From positions 310,001-374,000 of the forward strand of contig NZ_FXAK01000009.1 of NCBI RefSeq assembly GCF_900177515.1: 64,000 bases of DNA, in the 5' to 3' direction. Position numbers and translations under genes: made by a program. The DNA comes from Azospirillum oryzae. GTDB taxonomy: Bacteria; Pseudomonadota; Alphaproteobacteria; Azospirillales; Azospirillaceae. Shown here in pieces: positions 8,801-16,524 of this stretch (the first letter of the stretch is position 1; each line of letters begins with the position of its first letter). The notes below the pieces were generated by a model. The model had not been told where the DNA came from, did no database searches, and saw only the letters and a list, made by a program, of their open reading frames with translations.

Positions 8801-9236
8801 TCTCCAGCGCCGTCGCCATGATCGCCGCCTCGATGGCAAAGAAGATGAAGGTGAAAGAGGCGTAGATCAGCGAGGTGATGGTGGAGCCGATATAGCCGAA
8901 GCCGGCGCCGCGCGTCAGCAGATCCATATCGACGCCATAGCGGCTGGCGTAATAGCTGATGGGAAGCGCGCTGGCGAAGATCAGGATGGCGCCGGCCAGG
9001 ATGGCGAACAGCGCGTTGGTGAAGCCGTAATTCAGCGTGATCGCCCCGCCGATTGCCTCCAGCGCCAGGAAGGAGATCGACCCGAGCGCCGTGTTGGCAA
9101 CGCGCGTCGGCGACCAGCGCCGCGCCTTGCGCGCGGTGAAGCGCAGCGCGTAATCCTCCAGCGTCTGGTTGGCGACCCACCTGTTGTAGGTCCGCCTGAC
9201 CGCGACCACCCTCTGGCGCCCCGCCATCGGCCCCAT
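5784..9236 (-). CDS. NCS1-type permease fused to hybrid sensor histidine kinase
   Basis: 1150 aa. Residues about 20-490 resemble a purine-cytosine/allantoin (NCS1) permease with many membrane segments. Residues 500-545 form a cysteine cluster (C506, C509, C521, C529, C532, C533, C539, C543) that could bind metal. Two further membrane segments (about 572-597 and 615-633) and a coiled linker follow. HisKA has His689 in GHEFRTPLSA; HATPase has NLLSNAIKF, DTGPG and GMGLGL; a receiver domain has Asp974 in LLLDISMPG; then about 110 extra residues. SD AGGAGG precedes the ATG at 9236. The design recalls CbrA (SLC5-fused kinase): likely a transporter-linked sensor of amides, urea or nucleobases. Whether the permease transports is unknown. 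Confidence 0.93.
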   Translation of the reverse strand: MGPMAGRQRVVAVRRTYNRWVANQTLEDYALRFTARKARRWSPTRVANTALGSISFLALEAIGGAITLNYGFTNALFAILAGAILIFASALPISYYASRYGVDMDLLTRGAGFGYIGSTITSLIYASFTFIFFAIEAAIMATALEMVFGLPLAAGYVVSSLLVIPLVAYGFTVISRIQLWTQPLWLALHTLPFLFIAIQDSDAFTAWTRFSGRAAETGDGGFDLMLFGAAASVVFSLLAQIGEQVDFIRFLPYDPDATGRKKLGWWAALVAAGPGWIVIGTIKLLLGSFLVVLALQNAVPLELAAEPTRMYLVAFQYVTPSPQLALGLTGLFVVLSQLKINVTNTYAGSIAWSNFFSRLTHSHPGRVVWVVFNVVIGLMLMELGIYKTLEPVLGLYSSVAASWIGALVADLVVNKPLGLSPRHVEFKRAHLYDINPVGVGAMLLATALSMLAFLGALGPTLKVCAPFLAFATAFAAAPAIAWATRGHYYIARRPFDSWNGEEAIRCRICQHAFEPDDMAFCPVYAGAICSLCCSLDARCGDGCKRDARLGVQLRHALDAVLPAKAATALKARFGHYLAVLLMLGLAVGAVLSLVYVEVASVNAEAQALIRSTLWKVFFILMIVAGVATWLFVLARESRKVAQEETRRQTDLLMQEIEAHERTDAQLQKAKEASEAANLAKSRYLVGIGHEFRTPLSAIFGYSQMLERDPAMPPHRIDAVRVIRRSAEHLSGLLDGLLDVSKIESGRLQLNRGEVRFGELLDQLVGMFRLQAAGKGIAFRFEAPEDLPPVVFTDEGRIRQILINLLSNAIKFTDSGTVCLRVRHRSQIAEFEVEDTGPGIATGDLERIFQPFERGSAANPMVPGMGLGLTITKLLTEVMGGEITVTSTPGKGSLFRVRLMMSAAMLSTAAAQPDHPIRGYHGPRLTVLVTDDDLAHRNLLGDLLAELGFAVVKATDGQSCLALAELHRPDILLLDISMPGMNGLEVARHLRATGHGDTAIILVSADTREDRSAPAPGQPYDGFVAKPVSIPKLLACIGRLRGIEWEYETPAGTDDGPPLFTASELPPQHHIAELIHLGRIGYVRGMQAKLAEIAAAHPELERFVGRMRTLVSNYDLNQYMAALEAVYRDDSHGEASNDESGHDDEIRNQTA

Positions 9237-9457
9237 TCGCCCTCCTGAAAATCAGTTGGTGTTACGTACTGTTCTGAGATTCCGTTTCCGTGGCGCTTCC
9301 ATAGTAAAGCCCATTTCTCCGTCAGTCTGTCAGGAATAAAGCCGTCGAACAACAAAGCCAAAGGAGAGGCGTATTCTGCGAGAGAACGCGCGTGTTCAAC
9401 TCGCTTTCGGGTGGTTGCGAGTGGTGAGCCGTTTTCAGACTGCCGCAAGTTTATAGC

Positions 9458-9489
9458 GATTTGCGCTCCGGCACCCCTATACGCAAATC
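9458..9489. promoter_or_regulatory. Candidate operator: GATTTGCG-N16-CGCAAATC inverted repeat
   Basis: Perfect 8-bp inverted repeat (9458-9465 and 9482-9489) in the 409-bp divergent gap between the permease-kinase gene (minus) and urtA (plus). It is the most conspicuous dyad in this relatively AT-rich gap (9237-9645), where I see no gene and no convincing sigma54 or sigma70 promoter by eye. It could be the target of the adjacent LuxR-type response regulator or of a nitrogen regulator. Confidence 0.35.
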
Positions 9490-9645
9490 CACGTATTGCT
9501 GCGCCGCACAGTTCGGCCAACCATCGGCTCGTCCAGTCGCGGATCGTTCCGCCAACTCCCCCAAAAAATACCGCCTTTCAAAAAGGCCGCATCCGGATCG
9601 CGGACGGCTTTTGCAAGGCGACAATGGCCAACATCAGGAGGTTTC

Positions 9646-10920
9646 ATGTCCTCTGACAAGATGGATGCGGACAAGATCATCGGTGGCGTTCCGTCGCCGC
9701 TCCGCCGCAAGCTCCTCCTTGGCATGGCGGCGCTGCCGGCCGTCGCGCTGCTGCCCCGCGGCGCGCTGGCCCAGGCGCTGCCGACCGACGCCGTGAACAC
9801 CACGAAACTGGCGGTCACCGACGGCACGGTGAAGGTCGGCATCCTGCATTCCACCACCGGCACCATGGCGATCTCTGAAACCGGATCGGTGCAGGCCGAA
9901 AAGCTGGCGATCGCCCAGATCAACGAGATGGGCGGCGTGCTGGGCCGCAAGATCGAGGTGATCCAGGAGGACGGCGCCAGCGACTGGCCGACCTTCGCCG
10001 AGAAAGCGCGCAAGCTGCTGGTCGAGGACAAGGTGGCGGCGGTGTTCGGCTGCTGGACCTCGGCCTCGCGCAAGGCGGTTCTGCCGGTGTTCGAGCAGTA
10101 TAACGGCATGCTCTATTACCCGACCTTCTATGAAGGGCTGGAGCAGTCGAAGAACGTCATCTACACCGGGCAGGAAGCGACGCAGCAGATCCTGGCCGGT
10201 CTGGACTGGGTGTCGAAGGAGAAGAAGGCCAAGACCTTCTTCCTGATCGGCTCCGACTACATCTGGCCGCGCACCTCCAACAAGATCGCCCGCAAGCACA
10301 TCGAGATGCACGGGCAGAAGGTGGTCGGCGAGGAGTATTTCCCGCTCGGCCATACCCAGTTCAATTCGGTCATCAACAAAATCAAACTGACCAAGCCGGA
10401 CGTGATCTACGCCTCGGTCGTCGGCGGGTCGAACGTCGCCTTCTACAAGCAGCTGAAGGCCGCCGGCATCGACCTGAACAAGCAGACGCTGATGACCATC
10501 TCCGTCACCGAGGACGAGATGCTGGGCATCGGCGGCGAGAACATCGCCGGCGCCTATGCCTGCATGAAGTATTTCCAGTCGCTGAAGAACCCCAACAACG
10601 AGAAGTTCGTCGCCGCCTTCAAGAAGATGTGGGGCGGCGAAAGCGTCATCGGCGACGTGACCCAGGCCGCCTATCTCGGCCCGTGGCTGTGGAAGCTGAC
10701 GGCGGAGAAGGCCAAGAGCTTCGACATCGACAAGATCGCCGCCGCCTCCCCCGGCATCGAGTTCACCGGCGCGCCGGAAGGCTATGTCCGCATCCACGAG
10801 AACCATCACCTGTGGAGCAAGACCCGCGTCGGCCGCGCCCGCACCGACGGTCAGTTCGACATGGTCTATGAGACCGCCGACCTGATCGAGCCGAACCCCT
10901 TCCCCAAGGGGTACCAGTAA
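9646..10920 (+). CDS. urtA: Urea/short-chain amide ABC transporter, substrate-binding protein
   Basis: 424 aa, periplasmic type I binding protein of the UrtA/FmdD/AmiC family. A Tat-like signal with Arg20-Arg21 (PLRRKLLLG) and hydrophobic stretch ends in ALAQA. The mature part opens with VKVGILHSTTGTMAISE and contains FGCWTSASRK and YYPTFYEG, all typical of UrtA. The ATG at 9646 has AGGAGG 5 bp upstream; a longer in-frame ORF starting at 9496 is not supported. It heads a five-gene urt-type importer followed by formamidase, so short amides (formamide, acetamide) may be ligands as well as, or instead of, urea. A large hairpin region separates it from urtB. Confidence 0.93.
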   Translation: MSSDKMDADKIIGGVPSPLRRKLLLGMAALPAVALLPRGALAQALPTDAVNTTKLAVTDGTVKVGILHSTTGTMAISETGSVQAEKLAIAQINEMGGVLGRKIEVIQEDGASDWPTFAEKARKLLVEDKVAAVFGCWTSASRKAVLPVFEQYNGMLYYPTFYEGLEQSKNVIYTGQEATQQILAGLDWVSKEKKAKTFFLIGSDYIWPRTSNKIARKHIEMHGQKVVGEEYFPLGHTQFNSVINKIKLTKPDVIYASVVGGSNVAFYKQLKAAGIDLNKQTLMTISVTEDEMLGIGGENIAGAYACMKYFQSLKNPNNEKFVAAFKKMWGGESVIGDVTQAAYLGPWLWKLTAEKAKSFDIDKIAAASPGIEFTGAPEGYVRIHENHHLWSKTRVGRARTDGQFDMVYETADLIEPNPFPKGYQ

Positions 10921-10942
10921 GGGGCGGGGCATCCCTGGACTT

Positions 10943-11075
10943 GCCCCCACCCTAACCTCCCCCGCTGGGCGGGGGAGGGGACGGCTGCCGAACGTTGACA
11001 AAGTTCCTGTCCCCCTCCCCTGCGTTTGGACCGGCCTTCGGCCGCCCGAGAGCGGGGGAGGATCGGGGTGGGGGC
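10943..11075. repeat. Nested inverted-repeat element between urtA and urtB
   Basis: Outer arms 10943-10966 (GCCCCCACCCTAACCTCCCC plus CGCT) and 11051-11075 are near-perfect reverse complements. Inside them is a second stem pairing the G-rich run near 10970-10981 with the C-rich run at 11009-11020, and a small stem CGGCC-TTC-GGCCG at 11032-11044. It has the look of a dispersed palindromic intergenic repeat. In the transcript it would form a strong structure after urtA, which could attenuate or protect mRNA so that the binding protein is made in excess of the membrane components. Confidence 0.7.
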
Positions 11076-11097
11076 GCGTGTGACGGGAGTTCCCATC

Positions 11098-12024
11098 ATG
11101 TTCGAGGGCTACAGCCTGGCCGAACTCGGCTCGATCTTTGCGATGCAGGGATTCGCCGGACTCATCCTGTTTTCCGTTTTCGTGCTGATGGCGCTTGGCC
11201 TCGCCATCATCTTCGGGCAGATGGGCGTCATCAACATGGCGCACGGGGAATTCATGATCCTCGGCGCCTATGTGACCTATCTCTGCTCGACATTCATTTC
11301 CAATTACGCGCCGGCGCTTTTCCCGGTCTATTTCTTCATCGCCATGGCGCTGGCCTTCATCGCCAGCGGGGCGCTGGGCATGCTGGTGGAATGGGGGATG
11401 ATCCGCTTCCTCTACCGCCGCCCGCTCGACACGCTGCTGGCGACCTGGGGATTGAGCCTGATCCTGCAGCAGGTCTTTCGCTCCGTCTTCGGCGCCCGCG
11501 AGGTTGGCGTGGTGCTTCCCGACTGGCTGATGGGATCGGTCGCCGTCACCGACACCATCGAGGTGCCGATCAACGGCCTGTTCGTCATGGCCCTGACCAT
11601 GGCCATCACCATCGTGATCTACGCCGTGATGTTCCGGTCGCGCTGGGGCCAGGGCGTGCGGGCGGTGATGCAGAACCGGGTGATGGCCGGCGCCGTCGGC
11701 ATCAACACCGAAAAGGTCGACCGCTACACCTTCGGGCTCGGCTGTGGCATTGCCGGGGTGGCGGGTAGCGCCTTCACCATGATCGGTTCCACCGGCCCGA
11801 CTTCTGGCCAGCTCTACATCGTCGACACCTTCCTGGTGGTGGTGTTCGGCGGCGCCCAGAGCCTGATCGGCACCATCGCGTCCGCCTTCACCATCAGCCA
11901 GGCGCAGTCGACGATGGAGTTCTTCCTCAGCGGATCGACCGCAAAGGTCCTGACCCTGCTGACCGTCGTCGTGATCCTGATGCTGCGCCCGCAGGGCCTG
12001 TTCGTCCTCAAAGTCCGCCGCTGA
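11098..12024 (+). CDS. urtB: Urea/amide ABC transporter permease UrtB
   Basis: 308 aa inner-membrane permease of the LivH/UrtB family with about 8 hydrophobic helices. Conserved stretches include GLAIIFGQMGVINMAHGEF near residues 35-53 and the loop RSRWGQGVRAVMQNRVMA. The start at 11098 follows a GGGAG; the longer in-frame ORF from 11026 runs through the intergenic repeat. It would form the translocation pore with UrtC. Confidence 0.93.
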   Translation: MFEGYSLAELGSIFAMQGFAGLILFSVFVLMALGLAIIFGQMGVINMAHGEFMILGAYVTYLCSTFISNYAPALFPVYFFIAMALAFIASGALGMLVEWGMIRFLYRRPLDTLLATWGLSLILQQVFRSVFGAREVGVVLPDWLMGSVAVTDTIEVPINGLFVMALTMAITIVIYAVMFRSRWGQGVRAVMQNRVMAGAVGINTEKVDRYTFGLGCGIAGVAGSAFTMIGSTGPTSGQLYIVDTFLVVVFGGAQSLIGTIASAFTISQAQSTMEFFLSGSTAKVLTLLTVVVILMLRPQGLFVLKVRR

Positions 12025-12037
12025 GGAGGCAATCACC

Positions 12038-13192
12038 ATGACGCGCACCCCTCAAAGTCGTTTTTTCGGGCGCATGGATGGCGACATCGCGGGCATCCTG
12101 CTTCTGGCCGCTCTGCTAATCGTCATCCTGCCGCTGGGCCTCGACATCTTCCGGCTGAACATGGTCGGCAAATACCTGACCTATGCCTTCGTGGCGCTCG
12201 GCCTCGTGCTGTGCTGGGGCAGCGCCGGCATCCTGTCGCTGGGGCAGGGCATCTTCTTCGGCATCGGCGGCTATTGCATGGCGATGTTCCTGAAGCTGGA
12301 GGCCTCCAGCCCCGAGGCGACCAAGATCCAGTCCACCCCCGGCATCCCCGACTTCATGGACTGGAACCAGCTGAAGGAACTGCCCTGGTTCTGGGAGCCG
12401 TTCCACAGCCTGTCCTTCTCCATCGTCGCGGTGGTGGCGGTCCCGGCGCTGCTGGCCTTCATCGTCGGGCTGGCGATGTTCAAGCGGCGGGTCGGCGGCG
12501 TCTATTTCGCCATCATCACCCAGGCCTTCGCCGCCATCCTGACCATCCTGATCGTCGGCCAGCAGGGCTACACCGGCGGCATCAACGGCATCACCGATCT
12601 GCGCACGCTGAAGGGCTGGGATATCCGCACCGACGAGGCGAAGCTGGTGCTGTATTTCGTCAACGCCGCGCTGCTGATCGGCTGCCTGCTGCTCTGCCTC
12701 TATGTCCGCCGTTCCAAGCTGGGCCGCATCCTGGTGGCCCTGCGCGACAAGGAGGACCGGGTCCGTTTCTCCGGCTACGACGTCGCCAACTTCAAGATCT
12801 TCGTCTTCTGCTTCGCCGCAGCGCTGTCGGCGGTGGGCGGGGCGATGTTCACGCTGCAGGTCGGCTTCATGTCGCCGTCCTTCGTCGGCATTGTGCCGTC
12901 GATCGAAATGGTCATCTATTGCGCGGTCGGCGGGCGGCTGTCGTTGCTGGGCGCAGTGTACGGCACGCTGCTGGTCAACTGGGCCAAGACGATGCTGTCG
13001 GAAAGCTTTCCGGAGCTGTGGCTGTTCGCCATGGGCGCGCTGTTCATCGGCGTGGTGATGGTGTTCCCCAACGGGCTGGCCGGTCTCTACCAGCAATACA
13101 TCGCGCCGCACCTGCGCCGGCTGACAGCCCGCCGGTCGGACGGAGCCGCCGCCGGTGCGCCGATCATCCCGCCCCACACCGCCGCCGATTGA
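12038..13192 (+). CDS. urtC: Urea/amide ABC transporter permease UrtC
   Basis: 384 aa LivM/UrtC-type permease. GSAGILSLGQGIFFGIGGYC near residues 62-81 and VYFAIITQAFAAILT are typical. It begins 13 bp after urtB with a GGAGG SD and pairs with UrtB. The C-terminal tail after the last helix is Ala/Arg-rich. Same operon as urtABDE and fmdAB by strand and spacing. Confidence 0.93.
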   Translation: MTRTPQSRFFGRMDGDIAGILLLAALLIVILPLGLDIFRLNMVGKYLTYAFVALGLVLCWGSAGILSLGQGIFFGIGGYCMAMFLKLEASSPEATKIQSTPGIPDFMDWNQLKELPWFWEPFHSLSFSIVAVVAVPALLAFIVGLAMFKRRVGGVYFAIITQAFAAILTILIVGQQGYTGGINGITDLRTLKGWDIRTDEAKLVLYFVNAALLIGCLLLCLYVRRSKLGRILVALRDKEDRVRFSGYDVANFKIFVFCFAAALSAVGGAMFTLQVGFMSPSFVGIVPSIEMVIYCAVGGRLSLLGAVYGTLLVNWAKTMLSESFPELWLFAMGALFIGVVMVFPNGLAGLYQQYIAPHLRRLTARRSDGAAAGAPIIPPHTAAD

Positions 13193-13206
13193 AGAGGGAC
13201 GGACCC

Positions 13207-13953
13207 ATGGCGAACCCCACCGATTACCTGCTGGCGGTCGAAGGGCTGACCGTGTCCTTCGACGGGTTCAAGGCGGTCAACGACCTGTCCTTCTACGTCG
13301 ACAGCAACGAAATCCACGTCATCATCGGCCCGAACGGCGCCGGCAAGACCACGGTGCTCGACCTCATCTGCGGGCGGACCAAAGCGTCCGGCGGCTCCAT
13401 CAAGTTCCGCAACAGGGAACTGACGGCGATGAAGGAGCACCAGATCGTCAAGGCCGGGGTCGGGCGCAAGTTCCAGAACCCGTCGATCTACGACGACCTG
13501 ACGGTGTTCGAGAATCTGGAGATCTCCTATCCCCGTGGCCGCACGGTGTTCGGCGCGCTCGCCTTCAAGCGCGATGCCGCGGTGCGCGAGCGGGTGGCGG
13601 AAATCGCCGAGATGATCTTCCTGGCCGACCATCTCGACCAGCGCGCCGAATATCTCAGCCACGGCCAGAAGCAGTGGCTGGAGATCGGCATGCTGCTGAT
13701 CCAGGACCCCGAGCTGCTGATGCTGGACGAGCCGGTGGCCGGCATGAGCGTCAACGAGCGCAAGAAGACCGCCGAACTGCTGAACCGCATCATCCGGAAC
13801 CGCTCGGTGCTGGTGATCGAACACGATATGAAGTTCGTCGAGGACATCGCCCACCGCGTCACCGTGCTGCACCAGGGGAGGATCCTGTCGGAAGGCAGCA
13901 TGGAGCGGGTGAAGGCCGATCCCAAGGTCGTCGAAGTCTATCTGGGCCATTAA
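13207..13953 (+). CDS. urtD: Urea/amide ABC transporter ATP-binding protein UrtD
   Basis: 248 aa ABC ATPase of the LivG/UrtD branch: Walker A GPNGAGKTT (about residues 42-50), Q-loop RKFQNPSIYDDLTV, signature LSHGQKQWLEIG (the UrtD-typical SHGQ variant), Walker B LLMLDEPVAGM and switch His in IEHDMKFVE. The start at 13207 fits the family N-terminus; the upstream in-frame extension is a shadow of urtC. It energises import through UrtB/UrtC together with UrtE. Confidence 0.94.
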   Translation: MANPTDYLLAVEGLTVSFDGFKAVNDLSFYVDSNEIHVIIGPNGAGKTTVLDLICGRTKASGGSIKFRNRELTAMKEHQIVKAGVGRKFQNPSIYDDLTVFENLEISYPRGRTVFGALAFKRDAAVRERVAEIAEMIFLADHLDQRAEYLSHGQKQWLEIGMLLIQDPELLMLDEPVAGMSVNERKKTAELLNRIIRNRSVLVIEHDMKFVEDIAHRVTVLHQGRILSEGSMERVKADPKVVEVYLGH

Positions 13954-13968
13954 GCGGAGATCGCAGAC

Positions 13969-14658
13969 ATGCTGTCCGTCAACCAACTGCGCGTGTCCTA
14001 CGGCGAGAGCGAGGTCCTGCACGGGCTGGACTTCACGGTGGCGCCCAACGAGATCGTCGCCGTCATGGGCCGCAACGGCATGGGCAAGACCACGCTGATG
14101 AAGTCGCTGATGGGGATCGTGCCGGCGCGCTCCGGCGCCATCCGCATCGGCGACAGCGAGATCACCGGCTTGAAGAGCTACGAGCGGGTGGCGAAGGGCG
14201 TCGCCTATGTGCCGCAGGGCCGCATGATCTTCCCGACCATGACGGTGCAGGAGAACATCGAGACCGGCCTGTCCGTGCATGGCGGGCGCAGCGTTCCCGG
14301 CGATCTCTACGAACTGTTCCCGGTGCTGCTGGAGATGAAGGGCCGGCGCGGCGGCAACCTGTCGGGCGGCCAGCAGCAGCAGCTCGCCATCGCCCGCGCG
14401 CTGGCGACCAAGCCCAAGGTTCTGCTGCTGGACGAGCCGACGGAAGGCATCCAGCCCTCGATCATCCGCGAGATGGCCCGCACGCTCCGCCGCATCCGCG
14501 ACGAGAAGGGCCTCAGCATCATCGTGTCGGAACAGGTGCTGAGCTTCGCGCTCGACATCGCCGACCGCGTGCTGGTGATCGAGAACGGCGAGATCGTCCA
14601 CGAGGACAGCCGCGGCGCCATCGACGAGGCCAAGGTCGCCCGGCTGCTGTCGGTGTGA
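13969..14658 (+). CDS. urtE: Urea/amide ABC transporter ATP-binding protein UrtE
   Basis: 229 aa ABC ATPase of the LivF/UrtE branch: Walker A GRNGMGKTT, Q-loop YVPQGRMIFPTMTVQENIE, signature NLSGGQQQQLAIARAL, Walker B VLLLDEPTEGIQPS and switch region IIVSEQ. The last is the LivF-type variant where the usual His is replaced by Glu-Gln. It starts 15 bp after urtD and is followed 54 bp later by fmdA. Confidence 0.94.
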   Translation: MLSVNQLRVSYGESEVLHGLDFTVAPNEIVAVMGRNGMGKTTLMKSLMGIVPARSGAIRIGDSEITGLKSYERVAKGVAYVPQGRMIFPTMTVQENIETGLSVHGGRSVPGDLYELFPVLLEMKGRRGGNLSGGQQQQLAIARALATKPKVLLLDEPTEGIQPSIIREMARTLRRIRDEKGLSIIVSEQVLSFALDIADRVLVIENGEIVHEDSRGAIDEAKVARLLSV

Positions 14659-14712
14659 CGCGCCGCTACTCCCACTCCCTTGAAATCAGTCCACAAAAAG
14701 GAAGAGCAACCC

Positions 14713-15945
14713 ATGGCTGACACCCTGATCAAGGTCGATCTGTCGCAGACTCCTTATGAAAACGACATGATCCACAACCGCTGGCACCCGGACATCCCGA
14801 TGGCGGTGACGGTGAAGCCGGGCGACGATTTCATCCTGGAATGCTATGACTGGACCGGCGGCCAGATCAAAAACGACGATGATGCCGCCGACGTGCGCGA
14901 CGTCGATCTCAGCCAGGTGCATTTCCTGTCAGGCCCGGTAGGGGTCGAGGGGGCGGAGCCGGGTGATCTGCTGGTCGTCGACCTGCTGGACATCGGCGCC
15001 TTCCCGCAGCAGCAATGGGGCTTCAACGGCTTCTTTTCCAAGCAGAATGGCGGCGGCTTCCTGACCGAGCATTACCCGCTGGCCCAGAAGTCGATCTGGG
15101 ATTTCGAGGGCATGTTCACCAAGTCGCGCCATATCCCCGGCGTGCGCTTTGCCGGGCTGATCCACCCCGGACTGATCGGCTGCCTGCCCTCGCACGATCT
15201 GCTGGCCAAGTGGAACAAGCGCGAGCAGGCGTTGATCGACACCAACCCGACCCGCGTCCCCGGCCTCGCCAACCCGCCCTATGCGCCGACCGCCCATATG
15301 GGCCGGCTGAAGGGCGATGCCCGCGACAAGGCGGCGGCGGAGGGCGCCCGCACCGTACCGCCGCGCGAGCATGGCGGCAATTGCGACATCAAGGACCTGT
15401 CGCGCGGCTCGCGCATCTATTTCCCGGTCTATGTGAAGGGCGCCGGTCTGTCGATGGGCGATCTGCATTTCAGCCAGGGCGACGGCGAGATCACCTTCTG
15501 CGGCGCCATCGAGATGGCCGGATGGGCGCATCTGAAGGTGAACCTGATCAAGGACGGCATGGCGAAATACGGCATCAAGAACCCGATCTTCAAGCCGAGC
15601 CCCATTGTCCCGACCTACAACGACTATCTGATTTTCGAGGGAATCTCGGTCGACGAGGCGGGCGAGCAGCATTATCTCGACGTCCATGTCGCCTATCGCC
15701 AAGCCTGTCTGAACGCCATCGAATATCTGAAGAAGTTCGGCTATTCCGGTGCCCAGGCCTATTCGATCCTCGGCACCGCACCGGTTCAGGGCCACATCAG
15801 CGGCGTCGTCGACGTGCCCAACGCCTGCGCCACCCTGTTCCTGCCGACGCAGATCTTCGATTTTGACATCAGCCCGAACGCCGATGGCCCGACGAAGTTC
15901 ATCAGCGGCGACGTCGACATGCCCATCGCGCCGGACCGCATGTAA
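14713..15945 (+). CDS. fmdA: Formamidase (acetamidase/formamidase family)
   Basis: 410 aa, the size of Methylophilus FmdA. It hydrolyses formamide to formate and ammonia (EC 3.5.1.49) in the cytoplasm. The N-terminus MADTLIKVDLS, then NRWHPDIPMAVTVKPGDDF and the late HGGNCDIKDL and GDGEITFCGAIEMAG blocks are hallmarks of the family. The ATG at 14713 is chosen over an ORF start at 14680 because AAGGAAG lies about 9 bp upstream. Its place behind a urt-type importer and before fmdB mirrors the fmd organisation known from methylotrophs and argues that the importer carries formamide-like amides. Confidence 0.96.
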   Translation: MADTLIKVDLSQTPYENDMIHNRWHPDIPMAVTVKPGDDFILECYDWTGGQIKNDDDAADVRDVDLSQVHFLSGPVGVEGAEPGDLLVVDLLDIGAFPQQQWGFNGFFSKQNGGGFLTEHYPLAQKSIWDFEGMFTKSRHIPGVRFAGLIHPGLIGCLPSHDLLAKWNKREQALIDTNPTRVPGLANPPYAPTAHMGRLKGDARDKAAAEGARTVPPREHGGNCDIKDLSRGSRIYFPVYVKGAGLSMGDLHFSQGDGEITFCGAIEMAGWAHLKVNLIKDGMAKYGIKNPIFKPSPIVPTYNDYLIFEGISVDEAGEQHYLDVHVAYRQACLNAIEYLKKFGYSGAQAYSILGTAPVQGHISGVVDVPNACATLFLPTQIFDFDISPNADGPTKFISGDVDMPIAPDRM

Positions 15946-15969
15946 CCGCCGGAGGAGGGAGGCCACGCC

Positions 15970-16320
15970 ATGCCGATGTACGACTATGAATGCCCGACCT
16001 GCGGCGACTTCACCGAGATGCGGCCGATGGCGGAAAGCAGCCTGCCGCAACCCTGCCCCTGGTGCGAGATGCCGGCACCGCGGGTGATCCGCATGGCGCC
16101 GGCCTTCTCAACCCTGTCGGCCGCGACCCGGACGGCGCATTCCACCAACGAACGCAGCGCCGACCGGCCCAAACTGCTGTCGGAGGTCGGACCGGCGCAC
16201 AAGCACGGCCCCGGCTGCGGGTGTTGCGGTGGCGGCGGCAAGAAGGGGCGGTCGGTGCTGCGAACCGCGGACGGTGCGAAGGGCTTCCCCACCGCAAGAC
16301 CGTGGATGATCAGCCACTGA
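15970..16320 (+). CDS. fmdB: FmdB-family zinc-ribbon protein
   Basis: 116 aa. The N-terminal zinc ribbon MPMYDYECPTCG has C8 and C11, and CPWC supplies C29 and C32. This is the FmdB regulatory-protein family found next to fmdA. A second Cys/Gly/His-rich patch (HKHGPGCGCCGGGGKKG) occurs at about residues 77-93 and may bind another metal. Starts 24 bp after fmdA with a GGAGGGAGG SD. Its exact role in formamidase expression is not established. Confidence 0.9.
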   Translation: MPMYDYECPTCGDFTEMRPMAESSLPQPCPWCEMPAPRVIRMAPAFSTLSAATRTAHSTNERSADRPKLLSEVGPAHKHGPGCGCCGGGGKKGRSVLRTADGAKGFPTARPWMISH

Positions 16321-16419
16321 CGCTTCAGAGCCATACTACTTTCCTGGACTCAGCTCTGACAAGTGGGCGGGATCGAACCCGTTCGCCGTCTTCCCTTCAC
16401 CCGATGCGAACGATTTCTG

Positions 16420-16433
16420 TATGATGCATCATA
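16420..16433. promoter_or_regulatory. Perfect 14-bp palindrome TATGATGCATCATA (candidate GntR-type operator)
   Basis: A fully symmetric 14-mer in the 204-bp gap upstream of the dehydrogenase gene at 16525. The TGATGCATCA core resembles dyads bound by FadR-subfamily GntR regulators. It abuts a strong hairpin, so it is likely in or near the promoter of the downstream gene. No regulator is adjacent. Confidence 0.5.
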
Positions 16434-16472
16434 GTGCGGCCGGAACAGGCGAACGCCTGCTCCGGCCGCACT
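16433..16472 (+). terminator. Strong 18-bp hairpin, terminator or leader structure
   Basis: Arms 16433-16450 and 16455-16472 pair over 18 bp with one mismatch and a GAAC loop. It lies 113 bp after fmdB and 52 bp before the next start, and is followed by GTGTTTCC rather than a long T run. It could terminate the urt-fmd operon or shape the leader of the dehydrogenase mRNA. Confidence 0.5.
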
Positions 16473-16524
16473 GTGTTTCCGTATCCCGCATCTTGGCCGA
16501 CATTGCCGCGCAGGAGAGTTCCCA

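Noticed and set aside
9634..12048. Long antisense open frame of about 800 codons over urtA-urtB
   Set aside because: High-GC shadow with biased His/Asp/Arg composition, no domain and no SD.
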